From Solirubrobacterales bacterium (GTDB lineage Bacteria > Actinomycetota > Thermoleophilia > Solirubrobacterales > Solirubrobacteraceae), in NCBI GenBank assembly GCA_013696535.1, contig JACCYI010000060.1:1-11794 (forward strand): a stretch of DNA of 11,794 bases, given 5' to 3'. Below, in pieces: positions 1 through 6,817 of the stretch. The notes beneath the pieces were generated by a model that worked only from the letters and a program-made list of their open reading frames with translations, ran no database searches and was not told the DNA's origin. The translations under genes were made by a program, and so were the position numbers. Numbering within the stretch: position 1 is the stretch's first letter; each line of letters starts with the position of its first letter.

Positions 1-1254
1 CCATACGCCCCGCTCGACGGAAGCCCGTGTCGCCGCCGCCACGTCGACCGGCCCGTCGAGCTGAACGACGCCGATCGCGCCGAGCACGCGCACATCGACG
101 ACCCCCGGAAGGCCGCGCAAGGACGAGAGCCCGGCCTCGAGCCCAGCCTCGATGCGGGCGACGTCGGCGCGCCAAGCGCCTCCGGCGAGCAGGCCGGTCG
201 ACGCGAGCGCCGCCGCGCAGGCGAGCGGATTCGCCATGTAGGTCGGGCCGTGCATGAGGGCGCCCCCGTCGCCGGCTCCGATGGCCTGCGCCACCGCCGG
301 CGTGCAGAGCGTCGCCGCAAGCGTCAGATAGCCCCCGGTCAGCGCCTTGCCCACGCACAAGACGTCGGGCCGGACACCGGCGTGGTGGGCCGCGAACAGC
401 TCTCCAGTGCGCCCGAAGCCGGTGGCGATCTCGTCCAGGATCAGCAGCAGGCCATGGCGATCGCACAACTCGCGCAGCAGGCGCACGCAGGCCGGGGCGT
501 GAAACCGCATCCCTCCGGCGCCCTGAACCACGGGCTCAACTATCACCGCCGCGATCTCCTCCGCATGACGCTCGACCACCGCCGTCACTTCAGCGGCCCA
601 CGCCGGGTCCAGCGGCGCGTCGAAGCCGTCCGGCGGTCGGGGCGCGAAGATCTGCTCGGGGAGCATCCCGGCGAAGAGGCGATGCATGCCGCCGACCGGG
701 TCGCACACGGACATCGCCCCGAGGGTGTCGCCGTGGTAGCCGCCGCGCACGGTCAAGAGCCGGGACCGCGCCGGGCCACCGGTCGCGCCCGCGGCCTGCA
801 GCGCCATCTTGATCGCCACCTCGACGGCGACCGAACCCGAGTCGGCGAAGAAGACGTGTTCGAGGCCGGCGGGCGTCATCGCGACCAGGCGCTCGGCGAG
901 ACGGATCGCCGGCTCATGCGTGAGTCCGCCGAACATCACGTGCGCCATCTGACCGAGTTGCCCCGCGACCGCTGCGTCGAGCTCGGGATGCCGGTACCCG
1001 TGCACGGCGCACCACCACGAGGCCATCGCGTCCACGAGTTCGCGCCCGTCGGCCAGACGCAGCCGCACGCCCTCCGCCGACTGAACTCCGAGTACCGGCA
1101 CGTTCGACGGCATCGGCCCGTACGGATGCCACACATGGCGGCGATCCGCCGCGAGCAGATCGTCCCACCTCCGCTCGCCCAACCCGTCACCGGGGGCTTC
1201 GCGCTCAGGAGGCGTGGCGGCGGGTGGAAGGGGTCGGCGGACGCGGGGCAGCAT
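1..1254 (-). CDS. bioA: Adenosylmethionine-8-amino-7-oxononanoate aminotransferase (BioA), 3' end cut by the window
   Basis: PLP-dependent class III aminotransferase that converts 8-amino-7-oxononanoate to 7,8-diaminononanoate with S-adenosylmethionine as amino donor, in cytoplasmic biotin synthesis. About 418 residues are visible and the C-terminus lies beyond the left edge. Family signatures read in order: HVWHPYGPM (residues 40-48), [68 protein letters not shown], the PLP lysine in GKALTGG (K303), and [17 protein letters not shown]. The tryptophan pair and the HVWHPYG block are typical of BioA rather than of other class III enzymes. The ATG at 1254 gives a 25-residue Pro/Arg-rich leader and has no clear ribosome site; a TTG at 1182 would remove most of it and give a more usual N-terminus. 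Other biotin genes would be expected to the left, outside the window. Identification is firm; only the start is open. Confidence 0.95.
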   Translation of the reverse strand, partial: MLPRVRRPLPPAATPPEREAPGDGLGERRWDDLLAADRRHVWHPYGPMPSNVPVLGVQSAEGVRLRLADGRELVDAMASWWCAVHGYRHPELDAAVAGQLGQMAHVMFGGLTHEPAIRLAERLVAMTPAGLEHVFFADSGSVAVEVAIKMALQAAGATGGPARSRLLTVRGGYHGDTLGAMSVCDPVGGMHRLFAGMLPEQIFAPRPPDGFDAPLDPAWAAEVTAVVERHAEEIAAVIVEPVVQGAGGMRFHAPACVRLLRELCDRHGLLLILDEIATGFGRTGELFAAHHAGVRPDVLCVGKALTGGYLTLAATLCTPAVAQAIGAGDGGALMHGPTYMANPLACAAALASTGLLAGGAWRADVARIEAGLEAGLSSLRGLPGVVDVRVLGAIGVVQLDGPVDVAAATRASVERGVW

Positions 1255-1328
1255 CGAGGGTGGCGACCGCAGGCCGCACCCCAAGGCTATATCGCCGGTC
1301 GGCCCGGTCGGCCACCGCCTTTGGGGAC

Positions 1329-1976
1329 TCAGTCTCCCGGCGGGCTGAGGATGATCTGATTGCGGCCGGCCGACTTGGCGTCGTAGAGCGCCGCGTCGGC
1401 GCGGGCGAGCAACTCTGTGTCGGTTTCGGTCCGACCGGCGACCGCGACGCCGAGGGAGATGGTGACGCCGGCGAAACGCTCGCGAGCGGCGTCACAGACC
1501 CACCGTCCGGGTGCCGCGGCCTCGTCCGCGTCAGGCTCGGAGAGGGCCGCAAGGCGAGCACCCGCCCGTGCAAGCGCTCGGGGACGCGAGGGACGTCGAA
1601 CGGTCCGAGCGAGGCGAGCCGCTCAGACAGGAGCCCCGCGCAGCGCTCGAGCTCCACTACGGCGTGGGCGCCGAGGGCGGTGGGTCGACTCGACGTTCAG
1701 CGCGCCGACGACCGTCTCGTCGACACGGATGGGCACACAGACCTCGGCCACCACTTCACAGACCGCTTCGAGATAGTCGTCCGCCCTCGTCACGTCGAGC
1801 TCCACGGTCGGCTCGCCCGAGTGGAAGGTCCGGCCGATCACGCCGGTCTCCTAGCAACGCGCCGCGCAGCGCAACAGTCGCCTGCCATGACGGCGCAACC
1901 TCGGCGAGGGATGCCAGACCTTGCTCGCCGGCAGATCGGACCAGAACTTGAGTGCCGCCAGGCGTCGCTGACAGCC
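1329..1976 (-). pseudogene. Decayed GAF-GGDEF (diguanylate-cyclase-like) gene with frameshifts and an internal deletion
   Basis: Successive minus-strand frames spell parts of one sensor protein. First frame (about 1976-1852): VLVRSAGEQGLASLAEV and ATVALRGALLG. Second frame (about 1848-1685): ETGVIGRTFHSGEPTVELDV then CVPIRVDETVVGALNVEST, a clear GAF domain. Third frame (about 1680-1600): TALGAHAVVELERCAGLLSERLASLG. Back in the second frame, ending at the stop at 1331-1329: [19 protein letters not shown] and [19 protein letters not shown], the end of a GGDEF domain. Shifts fall near 1850 and 1680, with another between about 1600 and 1560. The GG(D/E)EF motif and the first half of the cyclase domain are absent, so sequencing error alone does not explain the loss. 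The remnant begins in the stop region of the intact cyclase/phosphodiesterase gene upstream, which may have been its partner. Domain identity is seen in the sequence; the pseudogene status is inferred. Confidence 0.65.
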
Positions 1977-4004
1977 TCAGCCGTGCTTGACGTGGTCGCG
2001 CTGGTCGACAAGGCGATCAGCTCGGACGTCGCGCGGCGCGGAGTCCGCTGCCGGCGCGAGCGTCACCTGGAAGTCGCCGCCCGGCGCGTCGGACTCCGAC
2101 GGCGATCGACGGTCGGCGATGACGGCTTCGAGCGCCGCGACGACGTCCGGGTCGAGCTGGGTCCCGGCGCTCCGGCGAAGTTCGCGCAGCGCCTCCTCGA
2201 TCGAGCGCGCCGGCGCATACACGCGTTTGCTGATGATCGCGTTGTACGTGTCAGCTGCGGCGACGATCCGCGCCTCGATCGGGATCTGGTCGCCCCGCAG
2301 GCCGTCGGGATAGCCCCCGCCATCGATGCGCTCATGATGGTGGCGCACGGCGGCGGCCACCGCGCGAAGCTCGGGAAGCCTGGCCAGCACGCTCGCGCCG
2401 AGCTGCGCGTGGGTGCGCATGACCGCCCACTCCGTTTCGGACAGCGGGCCGGGCTTGTTGAGCACCTCGTCGGGAATCGCGATCTTGCCGAGATCGTGGA
2501 GCCAGCCCGCCATGTGAGCGCGCGAGACCCCGTCGGCGTCGAGCCCCATCCAGGTCCCGACCGCCTCGGCGAGCGCGGCGACCTGGGCGCCATGGTTCTC
2601 CGGCAGCCCCTCCCGGAGGCTTGCGGCCAGCGCGAGCGCCTTGGTCATGCGCACGACGTCCGGCTCCTCGGCGACCACCTCGCCCAGGGTGACGTCGCCC
2701 GCCAGGCACGCGCGGTCGCGTCCGGTGCGCTTGGCGACGTACAATGCGCGATCCGCGAGGTCGACCGTGACCGTTTCCAGCGTGTCGAGGTCTGCGCGGG
2801 CGGCACCGGCGGAGACCGTCACCTCTACGGACAGCTCGCAGTCGACGATGGGCGTCGCCTTCACCGCCTCGCGTAGCTGCTCGGCGGCCAGGCGCAGCTC
2901 GCCGTCGTCCTCGACCCCCGGCAGCAGGACGACGAACTCCTCACCGCCCCACCGAGCGACCGTGTCGTAGGGCCGCACGGCTTCCTGGAGGCGGCGGGCG
3001 ACCTCGATGAGGACTCGATCGCCGGTCTGGTGGCCGTATTGATCGTTGACCTGCTTGAAGTGGTCGACGTCGAGGAGGACGATGCCGAGGCCCTGGCCCT
3101 CTCGGCGGGCCCGCTCGGTCTCCGCGGCCAGCGCTATGCCGAAATGGCGCCGGTTGAACACGCCTGTCAGCGCGTCGACACGTGATCGCCGGTCAGCTTC
3201 GGCGCGTGCGGCCTCGAGCTGCTGGTTGGCCTGCTCGGCTTCTGCCAAGGCGGCGCGAAGCTGCTCCTCGTGACGGCGGCTCTCGGTGACGTCGCGCACG
3301 ATGCCGTCGACGAGCATGCGATCTCCCACCCGTCGTGGCCGCCCGCCGCCGGCGATCCAGCGGGTGACCCCGTCCAGCCCGCGGAGCCGGTAGGTCACCG
3401 AGCTGTGCTCACCTCTCAGGTAGCGCCGAGTGTGCTCGAGATGCACCTGGCGATCGTCCGGATGGATAGCGTCGACCCACGCACGTCCCCAATCGCCATC
3501 GGCAGGCACGCCGCCCAGCAGGCGATCCCGACCCGGACCGAGGAAGAGGTTGCGGCGCGTGCCGTCCGGGAGCACCTCGTTGACGTAGACGTGCTCGTCG
3601 ATCGCGTTGAGTATGCGGTCCAGAGCCGCCTGCTCCTCGACGTGCGACGAAACGTCGCTGGCGAGCAGGATGAGGGTCTCACCCGGGGTCCGGCGGAAGA
3701 CGACGTCGAACCAGACCCATGTCCCGTCCACGTGCCGATGTCGGGCACGAATCTGCACATCGTCATCGCCGCCCCTCGCTTGTCGAAGGGCCAGCGCCAC
3801 GGCTTCCTGATCGTCGGGATGAGCCAGTTCGATCAGCGGTCGCCCCTGCAGCTCGACCGGTGCGACGCCCAAGAGTGCCGTGGTGGAAGGGGACGCCCAT
3901 ATGAAGCAGCCCTCAGCCGTCAGCTTCGCCTTCAGCTCGCAGGAGCGCTCGGCGAGCAGTTCGGACAAACCGACCGTGATCTCAGCCGTGGCTTGCATAG
4001 CCAT
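1977..4004 (-). CDS. PAS-PAS-GGDEF-HD-GYP cyclic-di-GMP signalling protein
   Basis: A 675-residue soluble sensor with both cyclic-di-GMP synthesis and degradation domains. Two PAS domains occupy about residues 25-122 and 130-245, the second ending in a PAC-like GIVRDVTESRR. A charged helical linker follows (245-275), then GGDEF (about 276-432) and HD-GYP (about 445-630). The cyclase site looks active: DALTGVFNRRHF, LDVDHFKQVND (D312), and GGEEF at 353-357. The product-inhibition I-site RPYD (344-347) lies five residues before GGEEF, the canonical spacing. HD-GYP ligands are also present: H471, HDLGK (503-507), H532, HHHERIDGGGYPDG (555-568) and AADTYNA. No membrane segment or signal peptide is visible, so PAS ligands or cofactors would be sensed in the cytoplasm. 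The ATG at 4004 lacks an obvious Shine-Dalgarno; a second ATG two codons later is possible. Net direction (cyclase or phosphodiesterase) cannot be told from sequence. Confidence 0.93.
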   Translation of the reverse strand: MAMQATAEITVGLSELLAERSCELKAKLTAEGCFIWASPSTTALLGVAPVELQGRPLIELAHPDDQEAVALALRQARGGDDDVQIRARHRHVDGTWVWFDVVFRRTPGETLILLASDVSSHVEEQAALDRILNAIDEHVYVNEVLPDGTRRNLFLGPGRDRLLGGVPADGDWGRAWVDAIHPDDRQVHLEHTRRYLRGEHSSVTYRLRGLDGVTRWIAGGGRPRRVGDRMLVDGIVRDVTESRRHEEQLRAALAEAEQANQQLEAARAEADRRSRVDALTGVFNRRHFGIALAAETERARREGQGLGIVLLDVDHFKQVNDQYGHQTGDRVLIEVARRLQEAVRPYDTVARWGGEEFVVLLPGVEDDGELRLAAEQLREAVKATPIVDCELSVEVTVSAGAARADLDTLETVTVDLADRALYVAKRTGRDRACLAGDVTLGEVVAEEPDVVRMTKALALAASLREGLPENHGAQVAALAEAVGTWMGLDADGVSRAHMAGWLHDLGKIAIPDEVLNKPGPLSETEWAVMRTHAQLGASVLARLPELRAVAAAVRHHHERIDGGGYPDGLRGDQIPIEARIVAAADTYNAIISKRVYAPARSIEEALRELRRSAGTQLDPDVVAALEAVIADRRSPSESDAPGGDFQVTLAPAADSAPRDVRADRLVDQRDHVKHG

Positions 4005-4119
4005 TGTTTTCGGCAGCGACGCACGACTTTTGATCCCGGGGACTCGAGGCGGCCCGGAGGGCGGGGGCGAGCCGGGTCCGGCGCGGCCTCAGCCCGTCAG
4101 CGGATGGCCGAGCAGGGAG
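4005..4119. other. Intergenic spacer upstream of the cyclase/phosphodiesterase gene
   Basis: This 115-base spacer lies between the start of the PAS-GGDEF-HD-GYP gene and the stop of the small conserved protein; both genes are on the minus strand. The half nearest the small gene is very G-rich on the plus strand (about 4043-4090). No clear hairpin followed by a T-run, -10 box or ribosome site was found. The two genes may be cotranscribed, but nothing in the sequence proves it. Confidence 0.4.
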
Positions 4120-4470
4120 TCAGGCGCTTGAGCGGTCCAGCCGCTGCAGAAGATCGTGGGCTGCGAGCTCGACCTCCTTGTGACGCCACTCCGCCGCCCG
4201 GTACTGGCAGGCGATCAAGCCCATCCGATGAACTCGTCGGAAGTCCCCGTAGACGAAAGCAAATCTCGCCTTGGTCTGCTCCGCCGCCCCGTCGGTGAGG
4301 CCGAGATGCCATTCGGCGTATTCGTCCCAGGAATGCGACGCCAGGTATTCGTTCTCGGCCTCCGCTCGCGGCTGGACGTCTCCCCAAGTGCTCTGCAGGA
4401 CGTATTGTCGGGCGTCGATGAGCCGCTGGGCACGCTCCAGGGCGCGTTCGTTGACCGAGTAGGAAGCCAC
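4120..4470 (-). CDS. Small conserved protein of unknown function (116 residues)
   Basis: I do not know a function for this protein. It starts at a GTG (4470) and reads VASYSVNERALERAQRLIDA at the N-terminus. It is predicted to be mostly helical and cytoplasmic, with no signal peptide, membrane segment or cysteine-based metal site. The centre and C-terminus are rich in aromatic and charged residues that look constrained: SWDEYAEWHLGLTDGA, FVYGDFRRVHRMGLIACQY, RAAEWRHKEVELAAHDLL. I recall near-identical blocks in uncharacterised actinobacterial proteins of about this length, so I treat it as a real gene rather than a chance frame; that is memory, not a search. Codon third positions are G/C-rich throughout. 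It sits upstream of the cyclic-di-GMP gene on the same strand, 115 bases away. No ribosome site is obvious before the GTG. Confidence 0.8.
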   Translation of the reverse strand: MASYSVNERALERAQRLIDARQYVLQSTWGDVQPRAEAENEYLASHSWDEYAEWHLGLTDGAAEQTKARFAFVYGDFRRVHRMGLIACQYRAAEWRHKEVELAAHDLLQRLDRSSA

Positions 4471-4819
4471 AACCGCATTGTGACCCGCACGACGGTCGAT
4501 GCGTGTCCCGACCTGAGATCGCCAGACGGCTGCGGATCGGTGGTCGATTGCGCCGCCCGGTCGACACCGTCGGCCGGCCAGTGCCAGAAGACGTAGGCGA
4601 GCGGCCTCACCGCGGGTTGACCCTGTCGGCGTTCAAAGACGATTCTCCGGTTGAGGGCGTAGGCTCGATCGATCAGCGGTCCCGTCTGCAAGGCCTACTC
4701 GGCCGCACCCCGCTGCTCGGCGTGCTCATCCGCCGCACCACCCGCGAGCAGCTCGACGCGGTCACGGCCGCCGACGAGCTCTCGGGCTGAGCCGGCTACG
4801 CGGCCCGCCTTTGGTTGAC
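4471..4819. other. About 350-base gap with two possible gene remnants and no intact gene
   Basis: No complete gene is convincing here. On the minus strand a GTG near 4602 opens VRPLAYVFWHWPADGVDRAA, which resembles a real protein N-terminus, but the following residues degrade into Ser/Thr/Arg-rich sequence. On the plus strand the last 37 codons before a TGA at 4788-4790 (RLQGLLGRTPLLGVLIRR, then TTREQLDAVTAADELSG) have G or C in nearly every third position, as a real C-terminus would. The same frame upstream of about 4660 loses that bias. Each could be the remaining end of a gene lost by deletion. No tRNA, terminator hairpin or repeat was seen. The promoters for the 116-residue gene (leftward) and the dipeptidase (rightward) should lie here, but no convincing -10/-35 pair could be picked. 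Confidence 0.35.
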
Positions 4820-5881
4820 ATGGAACCTGTCTTTGACGGCCACAACGACGCGCTCCTCGCGATCAGGCAGCGACCCGGCCGCGGCCGGTGGTTTCTGAAG
4901 CACGGGCGCAAAGGGCACGTCGACCTGGGCCGGGCCCGCGCAGGCGGCCTGCGCGGCGGGGTGTTCGCGATCTTCGTTCCCGGGCCCGGACGCGGGCTCG
5001 CGGACCGCGTCGTCTCCGGGAAGGACAGATGGGAGATCCCGCCGATCGAGCCGATCGAGCCCGAGCACGCATGGCTGGAGGCGACCGCCATGGTGGCCGC
5101 CCTCCGCCGGCTCGAGCGCGAGTCCGGAGGCGAGCTCGCCGTCGTCCGCGACGCGCATGCACTCGAGTCCGCGCTGAGTAGCGAAGGGACGCCGCTCGCC
5201 GCCGTCCTTCACCTCGAGGGCGCAGAGCCGCTCGACGGGCCGGACGGTTTCGAGGACCGGCTCGAGCTGCTGCACGCCGCCGGCCTACTCTCGCTCGGCC
5301 TCGTCTGGAGTCGCCCGAACTCCTTCGGGCACGGCGTGCCGTTCCGCTTCCCCTCGAGCCCTGACGTCGGGCCCGGACTCACGTCCGCCGGGCGGCGGTT
5401 GGTGAGGGCTTGCAACTCGCTCGGGATCGCGGTCGACCTCGCGCACCTCAACGCGCGCGGCTTCCGCGACGTCGCGCGGATCTCCGACGCCCCGCTGGTG
5501 TGCAGCCACAGCGCCGCTCACGCGATCACGCCAACCGCCCGCAACCTGACCGACGACCAACTCCGGGCGATAGGCGACTCGAACGGCCTCGTAGGCGTCA
5601 CGTTCAACGTCTCAGACGTCCGGCCCGACGGCCGCCACGATCCCGACACGCCGGTCAGCGCGATCGCTGCGCACGTCATCCACATAGCCGATCGCATCGG
5701 GATCGACCACGTGGCGCTCGGCTCGGACTTCGACGGTGCGACAATGCCGAGGGATCTGCGTGACGCCGCCGGCCTTCCGCGGCTCTTCGAGGTCCTCCGC
5801 GCTCAAGGCCTGGACGCCGACGCGGTCCGCAAGGTCGCTCGTGGAAACTGGCTTCGCGTGCTGCGCGCGACCTGGCACTGA
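4820..5881 (+). CDS. Membrane dipeptidase-like metallopeptidase (M19, renal dipeptidase family)
   Basis: A 353-residue member of the M19 amidohydrolase family, two-zinc enzymes that hydrolyse dipeptides, often with a D- or dehydro-residue. The metal-site pattern is complete: DGHND (H8, D10), the bridging glutamate in HLEGAE (E133), DLAHLN (H209), CSHSAAHA (H230) and GSDFDG (D303), ending with the conserved ARGNWLRVL. These are the usual M19 positions and the length is normal. No signal peptide or lipobox is present, so it is probably cytoplasmic despite the family name. I chose the ATG at 4820; a TTG three codons earlier (4811) is the alternative, and neither has a clear ribosome site. The stop is 10 bases from the stop of the convergent transporter gene. 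The physiological substrate cannot be inferred; peptidoglycan-derived or dietary dipeptides are possibilities from family knowledge. Confidence 0.92.
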   Translation: MEPVFDGHNDALLAIRQRPGRGRWFLKHGRKGHVDLGRARAGGLRGGVFAIFVPGPGRGLADRVVSGKDRWEIPPIEPIEPEHAWLEATAMVAALRRLERESGGELAVVRDAHALESALSSEGTPLAAVLHLEGAEPLDGPDGFEDRLELLHAAGLLSLGLVWSRPNSFGHGVPFRFPSSPDVGPGLTSAGRRLVRACNSLGIAVDLAHLNARGFRDVARISDAPLVCSHSAAHAITPTARNLTDDQLRAIGDSNGLVGVTFNVSDVRPDGRHDPDTPVSAIAAHVIHIADRIGIDHVALGSDFDGATMPRDLRDAAGLPRLFEVLRAQGLDADAVRKVARGNWLRVLRATWH

Positions 5882-5891
5882 TCGGACGCGG

Positions 5892-6803
5892 TCAGCGGGC
5901 GCGCTGCGTCGCGACGACGCACCCGAGAACCGCCACCGCCACCAGCGCGTCGGCGGGTCCAACCGCCTCGCTGAGCACGAGTGCTGCCCAGACGAGGCTG
6001 AGGAGGGGCTGCGCGAGCTGGATCTGACCCACGCGAGCCACCCCGCCCCGGGCCAGGCCGGCGTACCAGGCGAAGAAGCCGAGGAACATCGAGATCAGCG
6101 AGACGTAGGCGAAACCCAGCCAGGGAACGAGACCCACGCCCCCGTCCGACGGAAGTGTGAGCGCCGCGACGGGAACGGTGACGGGAAGGCTCAGGACGAG
6201 CGCCCAGCAGATCGTCGGGCCGCCGCCCAGCTCCCGGGCGAGCATGCCGCCCTCCGCGTAACCCAGGGCACAAAGCGCCACGGCCAAGAGCAGGAAGAGG
6301 TCGGGAAGCTGCGGCCCCGTCGCCCCGCGCGTGAACGCGAAGGCCAGGGCCGCCGCCAGCCCGGCCGTCGAAGCCAGCCAGAACGCCCGCGACGGCCGCT
6401 CGCCGGCACGCAGGACGGCCATCACCGCGGTCATGGCAGGCAGGACGGCGATGACCACAGCACTCTGACCGGCGGGGCGGGTCTGCAGTGCCAGGGAGGT
6501 GAAGAGAGGGAAGCCGACGACGACGCCCAGCGCGACGATCAGGAGTGAGCGCACCTGCGGGGCGTTCGGACGTGCGGCGCGGGCGGCGACCAGGACGATC
6601 GTGGCCAGCACCCCGGCGACCACAGCACGACCGAAAGCGACGAACCATGGGTCGAGGGTCTCCACCGCGAGCTTCGTGGCCGGGAGCGAGAACGAGAAGC
6701 CGAGGATCCCGAGCGCGCCCAAAAGCAGCCCACCGGAGGCCGGGACGACGATCGGCCGTCGCGTTACCGTCTGCGTCGCAATAACGTTACTCTTCGTCGA
6801 CAT
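5892..6803 (-). CDS. EamA/DMT-family transporter
   Basis: A 303-residue integral membrane protein with the two-repeat EamA layout, about ten hydrophobic segments. Segments visible include GGLLLGALGILGFSFSLPA, FGRAVVAGVLATIVLVAA, SLLIVALGVVVGFPLFTSLA, LFLLLAVALCALGYAEGG and ADALVAVAVLGCVVA, the last followed by a short basic tail. The second repeat carries MFLGFFAWYAGLARGGVARV and GQIQLAQPLLSLVWA, typical of drug/metabolite exporters of this family. Family members export amino acids, metabolites or drugs; the substrate is unknown. The gene is divergent from a MocR-type regulator, and the two start codons overlap. That pairing with an EamA transporter is common, so control by the neighbour is likely. 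No Shine-Dalgarno precedes the ATG at 6803, which fits a leaderless mRNA. It converges on the dipeptidase with a 10-base gap. Confidence 0.92.
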   Translation of the reverse strand: MSTKSNVIATQTVTRRPIVVPASGGLLLGALGILGFSFSLPATKLAVETLDPWFVAFGRAVVAGVLATIVLVAARAARPNAPQVRSLLIVALGVVVGFPLFTSLALQTRPAGQSAVVIAVLPAMTAVMAVLRAGERPSRAFWLASTAGLAAALAFAFTRGATGPQLPDLFLLLAVALCALGYAEGGMLARELGGGPTICWALVLSLPVTVPVAALTLPSDGGVGLVPWLGFAYVSLISMFLGFFAWYAGLARGGVARVGQIQLAQPLLSLVWAALVLSEAVGPADALVAVAVLGCVVATQRAR

Positions 6804-6817
6804 GCTTCAGGATAACG
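6762..6817. promoter_or_regulatory. Candidate MocR operator and overlapping divergent promoters
   Basis: The region around the overlapping start codons holds four AT-rich half-sites in otherwise GC-rich DNA: CGTTAC at 6762-6767, ATAACG at 6781-6786, CGTTAC at 6785-6790 and ATAACG at 6812-6817. The middle two form the palindrome TAACGTTA (6782-6789). TACTCT at 6788-6793 matches an actinobacterial TANNNT -10 box placed to start rightward transcription at about the regulator ATG. TATCCT on the minus strand (6814-6809) is similarly placed for the transporter. Both genes lack a ribosome site, so leaderless transcripts from these boxes are plausible. The half-sites and spacing are seen directly; operator and promoter roles are inferred. 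Confidence 0.4.

Noticed and set aside
250..2876. Long plus-strand open frames opposite bioA and the cyclic-di-GMP genes
   Set aside because: Their translations are Arg/Gly/His-rich with no family motifs, while the minus strand carries clear BioA, GAF, GGDEF and HD-GYP signatures. They are antisense artefacts of high GC content.
3270..4298. A 342-codon plus-strand open frame opposite the PAS domains
   Set aside because: The opposite strand encodes recognisable PAS domains; this frame has no domain signature and runs across a gene boundary.
3829..4690. A shared 13-base string (TCGATCAGCGGTC) near 3829 and near 4668
   Set aside because: A match of this length is expected by chance in a GC-rich window of this size, and the flanks do not match well.
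6499..6801. An N-terminal extension of the MocR regulator
   Set aside because: It is antisense to the transporter, has no similarity to the family, and the winged helix begins properly just after 6802.
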